Positions 32,418-45,413 of a stretch of 64,000 bases of DNA are shown piece after piece (position 1 is the stretch's first letter; each line of letters opens with the position of its first letter). The position numbers were made by a program, and so were the translations under genes. Below the pieces are notes generated by a model that saw only the letters and a program-made list of their open reading frames with translations, did no database searches and had not been told where the DNA came from. Source of the stretch: Cryptomeria japonica (Eukaryota > Streptophyta > Pinopsida > Cupressales > Cupressaceae); contig NC_081407.1 in the NCBI RefSeq assembly GCF_030272615.1, positions 103,895,897-103,959,896 on the forward strand, given 5' to 3'.

Positions 32418-33169
32418 TGCTCAACTTGCTCAGAAAACAGTTTTCTCATACAATTAATATCCAAACTCTGTGCTTCAAATCAGCCTCAAACACGCAATTT
32501 TTTTTCTTGATTGCTACCCACCTATGATCTAGAACTATTTCTTGCACATGGTATACTCTGAAGAATATTCACCTACCTCACTAGCTTCAAAAGGCCTGAA
32601 ATGCAAACATGAACATGAGAATTGGTAAGAAAATGTCTCCTGGCAGAAACAAAGAATGATATGTATTACCCACTCTTAAAGAACTTAAAACCTTCAACAA
32701 TTAAGGAAAAACAACAAACATGGATATTGATATAGATAGGTACAGACATAGAATCTAGATACAGATCAAGTTATTCTATGTAACGCAAGAAGTTACACTG
32801 GATTTTCAAAATTTTCTACAAATTTAGCAAAAACATCAATATGACCATGCATAAATACAAAACATAAAAAAACTAAATATGCTGGTTGAACATGCCCTGA
32901 TCATAAATCTGTATCAAACATTGTCTCAAAGTTATGAATCAAGCCATTTTTCTTGTGGAATGCATACAATTTTTACTATGAACAACCCTTTGAATGCAAA
33001 CAACAAGATATAATGGCCCTAAAAATTATTCTCTTGATATATGGTGCACAACCCCTCTCCATATAAACTATTGTCAAAATGCTGCTGTTATAACCATTCT
33101 AATGATCTAAATGCTAGACGAAATGAAGTTATACAACTGTATAAATAAAAACTAATCTGATTTTGATAT
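32418..33169. other. Sequence upstream of ClpF-like exon 1
   Basis: AT-rich, with no clear TATA box or exon. It is either the gene's promoter or leader intron. Nothing else is recognised. Confidence 0.4.
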
Positions 33170-33177
33170 ATTTTAAC

Positions 33178-33661
33178 CTAAGTTGCCGAATCGGGTACGA
33201 GAACAGGAACAGGTACGTGGGTACGAAATGCTGGTACGACATAAATTGTTTTGTGGGATGGGTAAGTTTATTGTATATATATATCTGTGTGTGTATACAT
33301 ATATATATATATAGCTAAAAAATAGAATTAAGTTTAAAATGTCATATATCAATACATATGCTAAATAAAACCATTACAAATTTCAAATTTTGAAACATAA
33401 CAGACTAATTTAATTCAGTTATCAATATCAAAAAGATCAAACTGGAATCTCATGATAGATAAGTTCTGAGTTCACTAATCAGCACTGTAGGTCTTAGGAA
33501 TATTAAAAAGATCAAACTAGAATCACTAAACATTTCAGAAACATTTTGGCTTCTAAAATTGCAGACCTCAGATGTACCCACAGGAGATTCGTTTCAGAAT
33601 CCAATTCCGGTATGTTTCGTACCCGGAATCACCCCAGAAATCCCACAATTCAGCAACTTAG
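33178..33661. mobile_element. hAT-type MITE (484 bp)
   Basis: Terminal inverted repeats CTAAGTTGC(C/T)GAAT(C/T)G are flanked by a perfect 8-bp duplication ATTTTAAC (33170-33177 and 33662-33669). A second inner pair (CGGGTACGA near 33195; TCGTACCCG near 33618) extends the symmetry. Its small size, lack of coding capacity and 8-bp duplication fit a non-autonomous hAT element. It contains a (TG)/(TA) microsatellite near 33273-33314. Confidence 0.82.
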
Positions 33662-34423
33662 ATTTTAACTACTAGAATTACCCCAACCTAACAAGAGGAT
33701 TGCATGTGTCATACCCATACAAAAATTTTGTAATGTGTCAATCAAAGTTAAAACCTTGTATTTCCATCCATTCAAACAATTATATCCCAACGTCTGTAAT
33801 GTCCTCTTGTTGAAATAGGATTTATTAATAAATAATAATAATAATTTAAAATATAAAAGATTTAAAATAAAAATTAATATAATTAAGATTTAGTTAGGTT
33901 TAATGAAAGGTCAAAAGACATGAAATGAAAAGTTGTGACTCTCTCAAACATGAGATATAAAAGGGAGAGAAGAGAACTTTGTTTGAAAAAAAGGGGAAAA
34001 AGGAAGAAAGAAGGGAGCAAAGGAATTAAGGAAGCATAAATGGGAAGATGATAAGGAATTGACTCTTTCAAAGGGGCAGCAATGATGAAAGGTTGTGACC
34101 CTTTCGAAGGGTGGTAATTGTGAGAGGCTGTGACCATTAAGAAGAGGTGTGACTCTCCCTTACGTTGGAGGATATAAAGTGGAGAAGTTTTCAATTGAGA
34201 AGGTAGGATTCATGGAGTAGAACAAAATATCTGAAGCGTTAAAAGCAGATTTAGGAGCAGACCTAAATCAGAAATATAAGAAAATGCGGAAGAATGATAC
34301 GAACATTTATTAAAGAGATCAAAACACAAATAAAAATCTGCGAACAATAATAAAGCAGGCATCGAAGGAAAAGAAGAAGAAAAATTATATCAATAATCAA
34401 AGAATCAAACCTGATGGAATAGA

Positions 34424-35189
34424 TGTTAAATTTAGGCAATCAGATGTTAATCTAACTAATTAAATCATAATCAGACTGAGAATAAGCAGAAATAACAATA
34501 AAGCACACGACACAAGACACAAATACCTTGAGAAAACCTCCCTCTTGGAGGAAAAACCCAGCATCAAAGATTCAGATCAGATCCTTTATTTATAAGCAGA
34601 TTACATGAACAGCATATATCAGATTACTTATCTGATTGTAGTGCCAATCTAGGGCAGATTCAAACCAAGTATATGCAGCTGTAGTATATCTTTAGAGAGA
34701 GCAGGATATCAACATCACTTGGAGAAGGAGATCGCTGAAGTATAGGACACCACTTTGCCCAGCAAGCTGCCCAATGGATTCGCTCAATGATCAGATAGAC
34801 TTGCAGCAGTATGAAGACTTAGATCGCTTTCTATCCTTCCAAGTTCGCTGACTAAATTCGCATAAGGCTAACAGCTTATGGTATGTTTTCTTGATGAAGA
34901 TAATGATGTGTTTGAAGTGTGAAATGAATCTTGTTTATATACAAGATTCATGTTCAAGTTTTTCCCAAGTCGGCTTTAACAAAATTGCTGCCATTTTTAC
35001 ATATTTTAAGTTTGCCCTTTTTGGCACCCAATTTGGGGCCTACATAAATTTCAAGTTATACCACGTTACATTTTGGGCCCAGCCCTATTAGACATGTAAT
35101 CGCTTAACCTTATTACAATATGATTAATATTTTAATTGCCACTAGGCATCATTAAAATATAATCCGAACTTAGCTATCCATTTTCAACA
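34424..35189 (-). repeat. 3' LTR of copia-1
   Basis: Minus-strand TGTTGAAAATGG at 35189 follows a purine tract (GCTAAGAGGGAG). The LTR ends at 34424 next to ATAGA and contains the GAGAAAACCTCC...GGAGGAAAAACCC stem-loop and a TATATAAAC box on the minus strand. Confidence 0.92.
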
Positions 35190-35433
35190 CTCCCTCTTAG
35201 CTAGAGAGGATTATAACAAGCTATCTCATATTGTAATAATACATCATAAACCTCTTCATCTTACATTGCCCGCAAAGGATGAAGGGTGACCTACTAGAAA
35301 CCAACAAAACTTCCCATCTTACATTGTCCGCAGAGGATAGATCCACCTTGCACCTCAATCTTCTCCTAGAGAAGGAAATACTGTCACCTTGCATTGCCCA
35401 CAGAGGATGGAAGATGCAAACTAAATTGCATTA

Positions 35434-38400
35434 CTAAGATTGAGACTCCCTCTCAATCAATGTTGTGTTCTCCACAATTCCAAGCTTCTCTCTAAAGTAC
35501 TCAAACTTCACTCGAGCTAGAGGCTTGGTGAGAACATCTGAAACCTGTTCATTAGTGCTGATATATTTCAGTTGGATGGCACCTCTTTGTGCCATATCAC
35601 GAACATAGTGATAATGAGTTTCCACATGTTTTGACCTGTCATGAAACACGGGATTGTTAGATATTTTAATACAACTCTGATTATCACAATAAATAACAAT
35701 GGATTCCCAAGGTTGTCCAAACAACCCAGCAAGAAGCTTGTGAAGCCAAACTGCTTCTCTAGTTGCCACACTTGAGGCAATGTATTCAGCTTCTGCAGTA
35801 CTTAATGCAACTGAGGACCGTTTCCTACTGGCCCAAGAGATCATGGCAGAACCCAAGCTGAAACAGATTCCTGAAGTGTTTTTCCTATCAGTAACACTTC
35901 CAACCCAATCAGAATCAGAGTAGCCTTCCAAATTGATTACTGTGTTGATTGGATACTTCAGCCCATAGCCAATTGTTCCACGCAAGTATCTTAGGATGTG
36001 CTTGGCTGCCACCAAGTGAACATGCTTTGGCTAGTTCATGAATTGGCTAAATGCACTAACTGCAAAGCAAATATCTGGTCTAGTGTTGACTAGATACATC
36101 AAGGATCCAATCAACTGCCTGTACTCTGAAGGATCTGCAAAATTAGAGTTAGCTGCAGAAATACTCAACTTCTTCAAGTTAGTTTCCATAGTAGACATAG
36201 GTTTACAATCCATCATACTAAATCTTTTCAATATATCAAGTGTATTTACCTTGACTTAGAATAATTTCATTAGGTCTTTCTCAAACTTCTAACCCTGGAA
36301 AGTAATGCATTAGACCTAGATCCTTCATTTCGAATTCAGTAGCTAATTCTTTCTTACACCTAATGATGAGACTATCTTCACCAGTTAGAAATAAATCATC
36401 AACATATAAAACCAAAATTAACATTTCACCATTAAATACTTTAAAGTAAATGTTAGGATCAGCATCATTCTTATAAAATCTTAAACTAACTAAGTACTTA
36501 TCAATTCTTTCATACCAAGCTCTAGGAGCTTGTTTGAGGCCGTAGAGAGCTTTATTCAATCTACACACATGAGTCTCTCTATTATGAATCTCATAACCTT
36601 CAGGTTGTTCAATATAGACTTCTTCCTCAATAACACCATTAAGGAAGGCAGTCTTTACATCCATTTGATGCAATTTCCAACCTTTGGCTACAGCAATAGC
36701 TATAATAGTTCTAATAGAAGTATATCTAGCAACAGGAGCAAATGTTTCTTCATAATCTATGCCTTTCTTTTGAGAAAAACCACGAGCTACAAATCTAGCT
36801 TTATATTTCTCTATACTACCATCAGCAGCATGTTTAACTTTAAACAACCATTTGGAAAAAACAACAGACTTACCTTTAGGTCTAGTCACAACATCCCAGA
36901 CATCATTCTTGATGATGGATTGATACTCTTCGTCCATAGCTAACTTCCATGCTTGTTGGTTCATAGCTTCTTCTATGTTGGATGGTTCAGCCTCAATGAT
37001 GTTGCACATCATTGCAACATAGTTAGGGAGCTTCTAAGTTCTCTTACTTTCTCTGAAGGTGCCACTAGGAGCTGCAAACTTTTCTACATCTTGAATTGTG
37101 CTTCTAACCCAAAGGGGTCTTTTCTTGCTAACTGCAATATCTCTAGGTCCATCAGTTGGAACTAGAGGCTCAGGAGGATCATCATGCTAAATTGGTTCAG
37201 GAGGCTCAATAGGCTCCCTCTGAATATCAAGGTTAATATCAATATCCATATCTTGATTATCATTAACTTCTTTATCATTATCAATAAGAGAACCTTTAGA
37301 TTTCTTGAAAGCAATATTTTCTTCAAAGGTGACATCCCTACTTACCTCAATGTACCTTTGACCAAGAATGTAGATGCGAAATGCCTTGGAAGATTCACTA
37401 TATCCAACAAGGATACCCTTCTTCCCGGAAGGCTCTAACTTAGTCCTCTTTTCCTTTGGCACATGAACATAGACAGGACTTCCAAAGATCCTTAGGTGAC
37501 TGATATCTGCTTTGACTCTTGTGAAAGCTTCCTCGGGAGTTATATTCTTCAGGACACGGTGAGGACATCTATTTTGAATGTACACAACAGTCTTGGATGC
37601 TTCAGCCCATAAGAAGATCTGCATGTCCTGATCGTGAATCATAGCTTTGGCAACTTCAACAATGGTTCTACTCTTTCGTTCAACTACACCATTTCGCTGA
37701 GGATTGTAGGGAACACAGAACTCCCTCTTAATTCTTGTTTCTGCACAAAAGTAATTGAAGCTACTTGAGGTGTATTCACCTCCATTGTCAGATCTTAACA
37801 CTTTAATCTTTTTACCAGACATATTTTCAGCTAGAGCTTTAAATTCTTTAAACCTACTTAACACTTCATCGGATTCTTTAGATTTTAGAAAGTAAATACA
37901 AGTCTTTCAGGAAAAATCATCGATAAATGTAACATAGTATAGAAATCCGCTAGGTGAAGGAACAGACATAGATCCACATAGATCAGAATGAACAAGTGCT
38001 AGTTTTTCTTTAGCTCTACTTTCACTTTTATGAAATGAACTTTTAGTGTTCTTACCTAATGCACAACCTTTGCAAGCATCATCATGAGATTGATTAAGTT
38101 TAGGCATACCTTTAACCATCCTTTCAAGTGAAGCAAGTGCCTGATAGTGAAGATGACCGAGCCTTCTATGCCATAGCTCACTAGATTCAAGAGTTTCATG
38201 AATGAGTGCTCAAATGGGGTTAGCTGAAAGCTTATACAAACTATCATATCTATTTCCAATGACACGAGCAGATTTAATACTAGATTTCTTAGGCCATGCA
38301 AGTACTTTACCCTCAGAAAATGCTATTTGATAACCTTTATCTTCTAGGGCAGAAATAGAAATTAAATTCCTCTTAATTCCAGGGACAAATAAAATATCAC

Positions 38401-38553
38401 TAAGATGCAAGGATAAACCAGATTCTAAATTTAAAGTACTACCAAAGCCTCTTACCGAATACTGTGCATCATCACCAATTACCATATGAAACTTAGACTC
38501 TTTCTCCATCAAGTCTGAGAGATGCTCTCGATATCCCGTGATGTATCTAGATG
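35434..38553 (-). pseudogene. Copia-1 pol remnant: integrase, RT, RNase H
   Basis: From right to left: SGASRYITGYREHL (rest of the protease site region), zinc-binding WHRRLGHLHY...CKGCALGK, integrase catalytic HSDLCGSM, RSDNGGEY and NGVVERK, then RT with [11 protein letters not shown] and LVLYVDDL, then RNase H (EGYSDSDWVG, TAEAEYIA, DNQSCIKIS). In-frame stops lie near 38210, 37907 (CGA to TGA in DDFSR), 37184 and 36016, and one frameshift near 36250. The frame ends at 35434. Confidence 0.9.
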
Positions 38554-38560
38554 CACCACT

Positions 38561-40838
38561 TGTTAGGACCCAGAGGCAACTGAGAGTGGGGGTGAATCAG
38601 TTGTCTATTAATTTCAATCCAAATATATCTTAACCAAACTTAATGTACCATACGGGTAAACCAAACTTTATGTCGGTTGACAGTTTAACAGTTAATTGCA
38701 ATACCGGTAAAGTTTAATGCATCAAACAGAAAGACAAATAACAACCACAACACATAATACAGAGATTTGTACGTGGAAACCCTGTAAGGGGAAAAACCAC
38801 GGTGGGAAACGTTACCCACAATCAGATGATACTACTGCAGATAGTATGTGTGTACAATATGGGGTCTGCACATGCAGAAAGGCCAACTACCTAGAGCTCA
38901 CTGCTCAATCACAAAATGGGAGTCACATTGACTACAATTGGATGATTAAATCCAATGATAATGTACTGCACAAAATAGCATCTTCATATGTTGGATTCAG
39001 TACCAGTTAAGCTCAAATTGCCTTCTCCAAACCTTCCTTGAATCTTCAAATGATGTATGCGTGTATGGCTCTACTTATATTTGCTTATAGCTTATTACAA
39101 TCCTTTTCCACACTCTCACTAGTCTCACAAATGAGATCTTACATATATACCAAAACCTAAGACCAAATGTGTAGGTCGGCTTACAGAGAATATTACAATT
39201 AAATCAATTACAAATAAATCAATATGCGATGCATAATGTCAGCTTAATGCATTTACAATAATAATAAATCATCTCCATAACGTGTCGTGCTGATCTGGAA
39301 TAGATAACGCTTGCCAGTCCATAACCTACACCTATTTGTCGGTAACAGCAAATATGCAAACCCGATTAGACCAATGACCAAATCATCAAAACAAAGTGTC
39401 CAAACAATGTCTTCGACATAACCAAGTGTAGCGTCCTAAGATTGCGACACTTGCAATTTCGACTGCATTTGGGTCTTCACGATGGCGGCGCAACGTTGAA
39501 CCTGAATGGAGACCCCGAAACCTGTTTATAACACCAAAAACTGCATTTTTCTGCACCTTGGCATGATCCCTCCTTGCACCCTGCTGTCCCGGGAGGTGGG
39601 ACCATGGCGCCCAGCGCCCTGGTCCCTGGCCCTATTTTGGGCCCGGTCTCTTTTGGGCATCAGGTCTTTAAGTTTGCAATTCGGGAAATAATGTTTCCTG
39701 GTCGGCCTAAGGTCAGGAAAATCAGTCTATCAGCCCTAATTGACAAGTATATAAACTACATTTCCCCTCCCATTTGAGGGAGGTAAGAAGAAAAGAGGAA
39801 GACATATGTGAGCAAGACGCGGAAGCAATATTCAAACATTCAAACATTCAAGCATTCAAGCATTCCTTCAAGCAATTGAGCATTCTAAGTCTCCATTCAA
39901 GGCTAAGTGTTGCATTCAAGACAAGGATTCAACCATTGAAGAGGAGATCACATACAACATACAACATACTACATACATTACACCTTCGCATGTAAGAATA
40001 CAAACATTCTTACAACAAGGTATCAGTACTTGTTTACATTACAAACATTTACACTTACAGCATTCTCATTTCTTGGTTAATTCCAAAACCGGGGTTTGAC
40101 CTAAAGGCAAACCCCTAATCCCTAACCCCCCAATCGTCCTCTCTTTTCTGTGTGTAGGTTGCAGGTACGCAGTTGTAATTGAAGATCTGGAATCCTTGTG
40201 CAGAGACGAACAGATCCTCCTTCGTTTCGCGGATTTTTCGGAGGACTGTGTGCACGCCGGGCGCCATCGTCCCGTCAACTTTCGCTCAAATTTGCAGAAC
40301 AACACCGTCTCGACATTTTACTGCTAATTCCAAGTCCGCAGCTTCATCCCATATCCCTATCTCTGTTTATAAGCGAATCTTTCCTACTTTACATGCATTC
40401 CTAGTTCAATCTTTTTATCTACATTCTTTACAAAAGAGGGTATCCTTGATGTCACAACCCTTGAAACTCATTTAGAATCCAATCTTGCATTGTGTGGGAT
40501 TGGATCCTGTGGGTTTCAACCCCTCTTTTGAATGTAAAGTCTCTCCTAAGTGAAAACCATCAACCCTAGTGACTCTCCCTTCTCTCTCCTTGGAGTTGGG
40601 GAGGGGAGAACAACTAGGGTTCGATTTTTCCGCTTTACACCAAGTAATCTCCAGATGATAACAGATCATCCTCAGTGCCGATGAACAATATAACCTGTCG
40701 GTGAACCAGATACCGGTGATTGTGCATAAGTCACTGAACATGCCAGTGAACATAACCAAAGATCTTCAAGTGCTGATAGGTGTTGATAAATGTTGACATC
40801 AATGACAAAACCAGTGCAACACATCCAAAATACCAACA
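38561..40838 (-). repeat. 3' LTR of copia-2 (about 1060 bp plus a nested solo LTR)
   Basis: Without the insertion at 39427-40639 and its duplication it matches the 1062-bp 5' LTR closely, at roughly 4% difference by eye at the start. A purine tract (AAAGGGGGAGA, minus strand) precedes it. Confidence 0.92.
39427..40639 (+). mobile_element. Solo LTR (1213 bp) inside the copia-2 3' LTR
   Basis: Comparison with the intact 5' LTR of copia-2 shows an insertion with ends TGTAGCGTCC...CGCTTTACA and a perfect CCAAG duplication (39422-39426, 40640-40644). A TATATAAA box (39748-39755) gives plus orientation. A short ATTCAAGC/ATTCAAAC tandem run follows at about 39831-39875. It is the fourth level of the nest and the youngest event in it. 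Confidence 0.9.
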
Positions 40839-41204
40839 ATCTCCCCCTTTGGCATTGATGGCAACACAAGATGGAAAAACCATCTAAGTGCCAAAGCAGA
40901 AATGCCAAAAACCAAAAACCACCAATCTCCAAAAGAGATCTTTAAACAGAAATCATAATACAGATAAAGAGAGTAACAATCTCTCCCAAATGAATAATCT
41001 CTCCCCAAAAGTTAATGTGTTTTTTCATAGATATCTCTCCCCCTTTGACATCAAATGTCAAAGCAATACAAAAACCAGATAAAACAGTTCATAGAACTTT
41101 GTTACAAAATACAAACTACTCCCCCTAAGAAGTAGCTCTCCTCATCAAAGCCAGAAAAAGATTTCTCTATTAATTTTGTCGGTTTGATGCCAAGCATCAA
41201 CTAT

Positions 41205-42863
41205 CTAAGTCTCTACCGGTGAGGGTATAACTCCAAGCTGCTCTCTGAGATATTCAAAAGTTTCCTTAGGCAAAGGCTTAGTAAAAATATCTGCAATCTG
41301 CTCTTTAGTATTCACATAAACCAATTTCACTTCTTTTGCTTCAACATTCTTTTTTAGAAAATTGAATTTGATAGAAACATGTTTAATTTTCGAATGAAAT
41401 AGCGGATTCTTTGATATATCAATTGCTGCCATGTTATCACAGTAAATGGTTATAGATTATTTTCATTTTACCTTTATGTCCTTCAACATTTGCTTAATCC
41501 ATAATACCTGTGTACAATTAGTTGTTGCTGCAACATATTCTGATTTTGTTGTTGATAAAGATGTACAGCTTTGTTTCTTGCTCAACCATGAAATTAGTCT
41601 ACTACCAAGAAAGAATGCTCCGTCGGTGGTGTTGTTTCTGTCATCTACATCTCCAGCCCAATTTGCATCCGTGTATGCACATAAATCAAAATTTTCATCT
41701 TTAGGATACCATAAACCAAGATTTGTTGTGCCTTGTAGATACTGGAAAATCTTTTTCACTGTTGATTCATGATTTTCTTTAGGATTACTCTAAAATCTTG
41801 AAAAAATACATACTGTATTCATAATATCAGTTCTTGTTTGTGTCAAATACAGTAAACCTCCAATCATAGATTTGTACTTTGTCGAATTAACAGGTGTTGA
41901 TTCATCCTTCAAAGATAGTTTGTCAGTTGTAGTCATAGGTGTACTTACCGGTTCAGAGTTTTCCATGCCAAATTTCTTTAGTAATTCCTTCAAGTACTTT
42001 GATTGATTTATGAATATACCTTTATCAGTTTGTGAAATCTGCAATCCTAAAATGAATTTTATCTCCCCAATCATAGACATTTCAAAGTCTTCCTGCATCT
42101 TATTAAAAAAATATTTACACAATCCATCTTCTCCTCCAAAAATGATATCAACAACAAAAACTTCAATAAACAAGATGTCATCATTAGTCACTTTGTAATA
42201 TAAGTTGTTGTCAGCATTACCTTTAGTGTAACCAAGCTTCAAAAGATATTTGTCCAATCTAGCATACCAAGCTCTAGGAGCTTGCTTTAATTCATATAAA
42301 GTTTTCCTTAACCTGCAAACCATATCTTTGTCATCTGTCAAAAAAAATCCATCAGGTTGTTCAATGTAAACTTCCTCTTCAAGATCACCATTCAGAAATG
42401 CACATTTAACATCCATTTGATATATTTTATAGTTCTTGTGTGCTGCAAAAGCTAAGAATAGTCTGACTGCTTCAATTCTAGCTACCGGTGCAAAGGTTTC
42501 ATTATAATCAATTCCTTCCTTTTGAGAATATCCCTTACACACTAATCTTGCTTTGTTTCTGATTACCTTACCATCTTCATTAAGTTTATTTCTAAATACC
42601 CATTTAATTCCAATTACATTTTTGTCTTTAGGTCGGGGAACCAATGTCCATGTGTTATTCTTTTCCATTTGTTCCAATTCATCTTCCATAGCTTTAATCC
42701 AATGTTTATCTTCACATGCCTCAATAACAGTTGCTAGTTCAATTTGAGAAATTAGACATACCTCTTCATTTGTCAGTCTTCCTCTTGTCATAACTCCTTG
42801 ATACTTGTTCCCAATTATCTGACTTTCAGAGTGATTCAATCTTACATACCTGGGTGTATTCAC
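41205..42863 (-). pseudogene. Copia-2 RT and RNase H remnant
   Basis: RT begins near 42863 after a stop. It shows [34 protein letters not shown] and [12 protein letters not shown]. The catalytic box reads [12 protein letters not shown] where YVDD is expected, so the first catalytic Asp is lost. RNase H shows AYTDANWAGD and TTKSEYVAA. Breaks lie near 41790 and 41460. The end (ADIFTKPLPKETFEYLREQL) reaches 41205. Confidence 0.88.
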
Positions 42864-42869
42864 TTGTTG

Positions 42870-45356
42870 CTATTCTTCAGTCATTGTGGAATTCTCAGAT
42901 GATGCCGGTGTGACTGGATCAACATTTTGTACCGGTGTACTCATTGTAGGTTCATTTGTGATAATCTCTATTGCCAGTTCAGAATCCATTGACCTTGAAT
43001 TACCTCTAAACTGTTCATCAATCTTCACATTTGCACTTTCAACAATTTTTTGCAATCTCTTGTTAAAACATCTATATGCCTTGCTCTTAGATGAATAACC
43101 AAGAAATATTCCTTCATCACTTCTAGGATCAAATTTGCCAATATGCTCATCTCTCATAATATAAAATTTGCTTCCAAATATTCTGAAATATTTAAGAGTA
43201 GGAGTATTACCAAACCATAGTTCATGAGGGGTCTTACCGGTTTCACCTTTGATGTGAACTCTATTGAATGTATAAACAGTTGTATTGACTGCTTCTCTCC
43301 AAGATACATGAGGTAGATTTGCTTCTGATATCATGCTTCTAGCTGCATCCAAAATAGTTTTGTTCTTTCTTTCCACAACTCCATTCTGCTGGGGTGTCCG
43401 AGGTGTTGATAGTTGTCTTCTGGTTCCATTCACTTCACAGAATGTATTAAATTCCTTAGATGTGAATTCACCTCCTTGATCTGATCTCAAACATTTAATT
43501 TTCTTACCAGTTTCATTCTCTGCCATCACTTTGAATAGTTTGAATTTCCCAAAAGCTTCTGTTTCTCCCTGAGAAAAGTAACCCAACACATTCTAGAATA
43601 ATCATCAATTATTAGCATAAAATATCTATCTCCTTATAAACTTCTAGTTCTTGCTGGACCACATAAATCAATATGAATTAGGTCAAGAACATTATTAGAT
43701 TTCTCTGGAATACTCTTAAAAGTTGTTCTAACTTGCTTTCCAAATTGACATTCCTTACATACTGGATTGTGAGGTTTAACAATCTTAGGTAAATCCCTTA
43801 TTGCCTTAGTTGTACTGATTTTCACAATGCAATCAAAGCTTACATGACAAAGTCTCTTATGCCATAACCAACTTTCACCAATATGTGCAATCAAACATGC
43901 TTTCTCATTGTTATTCAAATGAAAGATATTACCTCTAGTTTGATTACCGGTTGCAATTTCCAAACTAGTTATGTTCATGATTTTGCATTTACCATTCTTG
44001 AATTGTAACTGAAATCTTTTTTCAACTAATTGACCAACACTCAAAAGACTATGCTTCAAACCTTCAACATAGTAAACATTATCACTATTGTGCTTACCAT
44101 CAAAAGATATAGTGCCTTTTCCTTTGATCAAACAAGCTTTGTCATCCCCAAATCTTACTAGACCTCCATTGTATTCCTGAAAAGTTAAGAATTTACTTTT
44201 ATCACCAGTCATATGATGTGAACATCCGGAATCAATGATCCATTCATCCTTTTCTTCAATTCTAGCTGCCAGGGCCTGCTCTACCGGTTGAACAGTAGGT
44301 GTCGGTTGATCTTCTGTTATAGCCATAAAAGCCCATCCATTGTCTGTCAGTTCCTCATCAAAATCATCAGTAACTCTTTCATCAACATAATAACATGATT
44401 TGTCTCTATTCTTCTTAAATCTGTATCTCTGATATTCAGGGTTAGGCTTATATGTTCTTTTAGCTTCTTCTTTCAATCTTGCATGTCTATCAGGACACCT
44501 AGATGCCATATGACCAATTTTATTGCAGTTAAAACATTTAAATGATGCTTTACCTTCATACTTACTTCCAACTGGACCTTTAGGCATTTTCCTTGCAAAT
44601 AGTGCTTCAAGCTCTTCAAGTTCTTCATTCTCCCTTCTAATTTCTTCAAGTTCTTTAGCGTAGAGTGCTTTCCAATCAGATTTCTCAGATGATGATGATG
44701 ATGCTGCAGATGATGAAACCTTGAAAGCTAAATCTGTCTTAATTGTAGCAATACGACCAAATTCCTCAAGTTCAAAGGCTGAAAGTTTTCCAACCAAAGT
44801 GTCTCTAGATACTGATGTATTAGGCATTGTTCTTAATTCATTAATAGCAGTTACTTTCATTTTATATGCCGGTGGCAATGCTCTCAAAACTTTAGAAACA
44901 ATTTCATCTTCACTTAAGGATCCTCCACAACATTGTATACCCAAAACAATTTCATTTACTCTTTCCATAAAAGCAGAAATCCTTTCATCTTCTTCCATTT
45001 TCATACCCGACCCGGAAGCATTCCAGTTTTGCAATTTTGACTGTGGTATCACCCTCATTCAATGTCTCCAATTTGTCCCAAATAGCTTTAGCAGTAGATC
45101 GGTCTAATAATCCCATGATTTGTTGCTCTGACAATGTGCTCAAAAGTGCTTCTCTTGCTTTGCAATCATTGTCCTGGTCTTTAGCCAAGGTTGGTGGATT
45201 AGGTTGACTTTGAGTAGAACCAACATAGCCATTCTTTGTAACATCCCATATGTCTTTTCCAATGCAATTCAGATGAGTCTCCATTCTGATTTTCCATATA
45301 TCATAGTTAGTTCCATCAAGCTTCGGACTGTCCTTCCTGAAATAGTTAGTTTCCAT
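42870..45356 (-). pseudogene. Copia-2 gag, protease and integrase remnant
   Basis: ATG 45356 (METNYFRKDSPKLDGTNYD) starts gag. A frameshift near 45010 moves to the frame carrying DERISAFMERVNEIV. The zinc knuckle is CFNCNKIGHMASRC and the protease is EWIIDSGCSHHMTG. Integrase has WLWHKRLCHV...CKECQFGK, HIDLCGPA, RSDQGGEF and NGVVERKNKTI. TAA near 43634 and a frameshift near 43590 break the integrase. The frame stops at 42870. Confidence 0.88.
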
Positions 45357-45399
45357 AGAATCTCTTCAAGATGTTAAAATTCTGCAAAAAGAGGACTAG

Positions 45400-45411
45400 G
45401 CTCTGATACCA
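45400..45411 (-). other. Primer binding site of copia-2
   Basis: The minus strand reads TGGTATCAGAGC, two bases inside the 5' LTR end at 45414. Initiator tRNA-Met type. Confidence 0.9.
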
Positions 45412-45413
45412 AT

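Noticed and set aside
33883-34194. 103-codon minus-strand ORF with a run of hydrophobic residues
   Set aside because: It lies across the TATA box and U3 of the solo LTR at 33795, and its Leu/Phe-rich sequence reflects purine-rich repeats on the plus strand.
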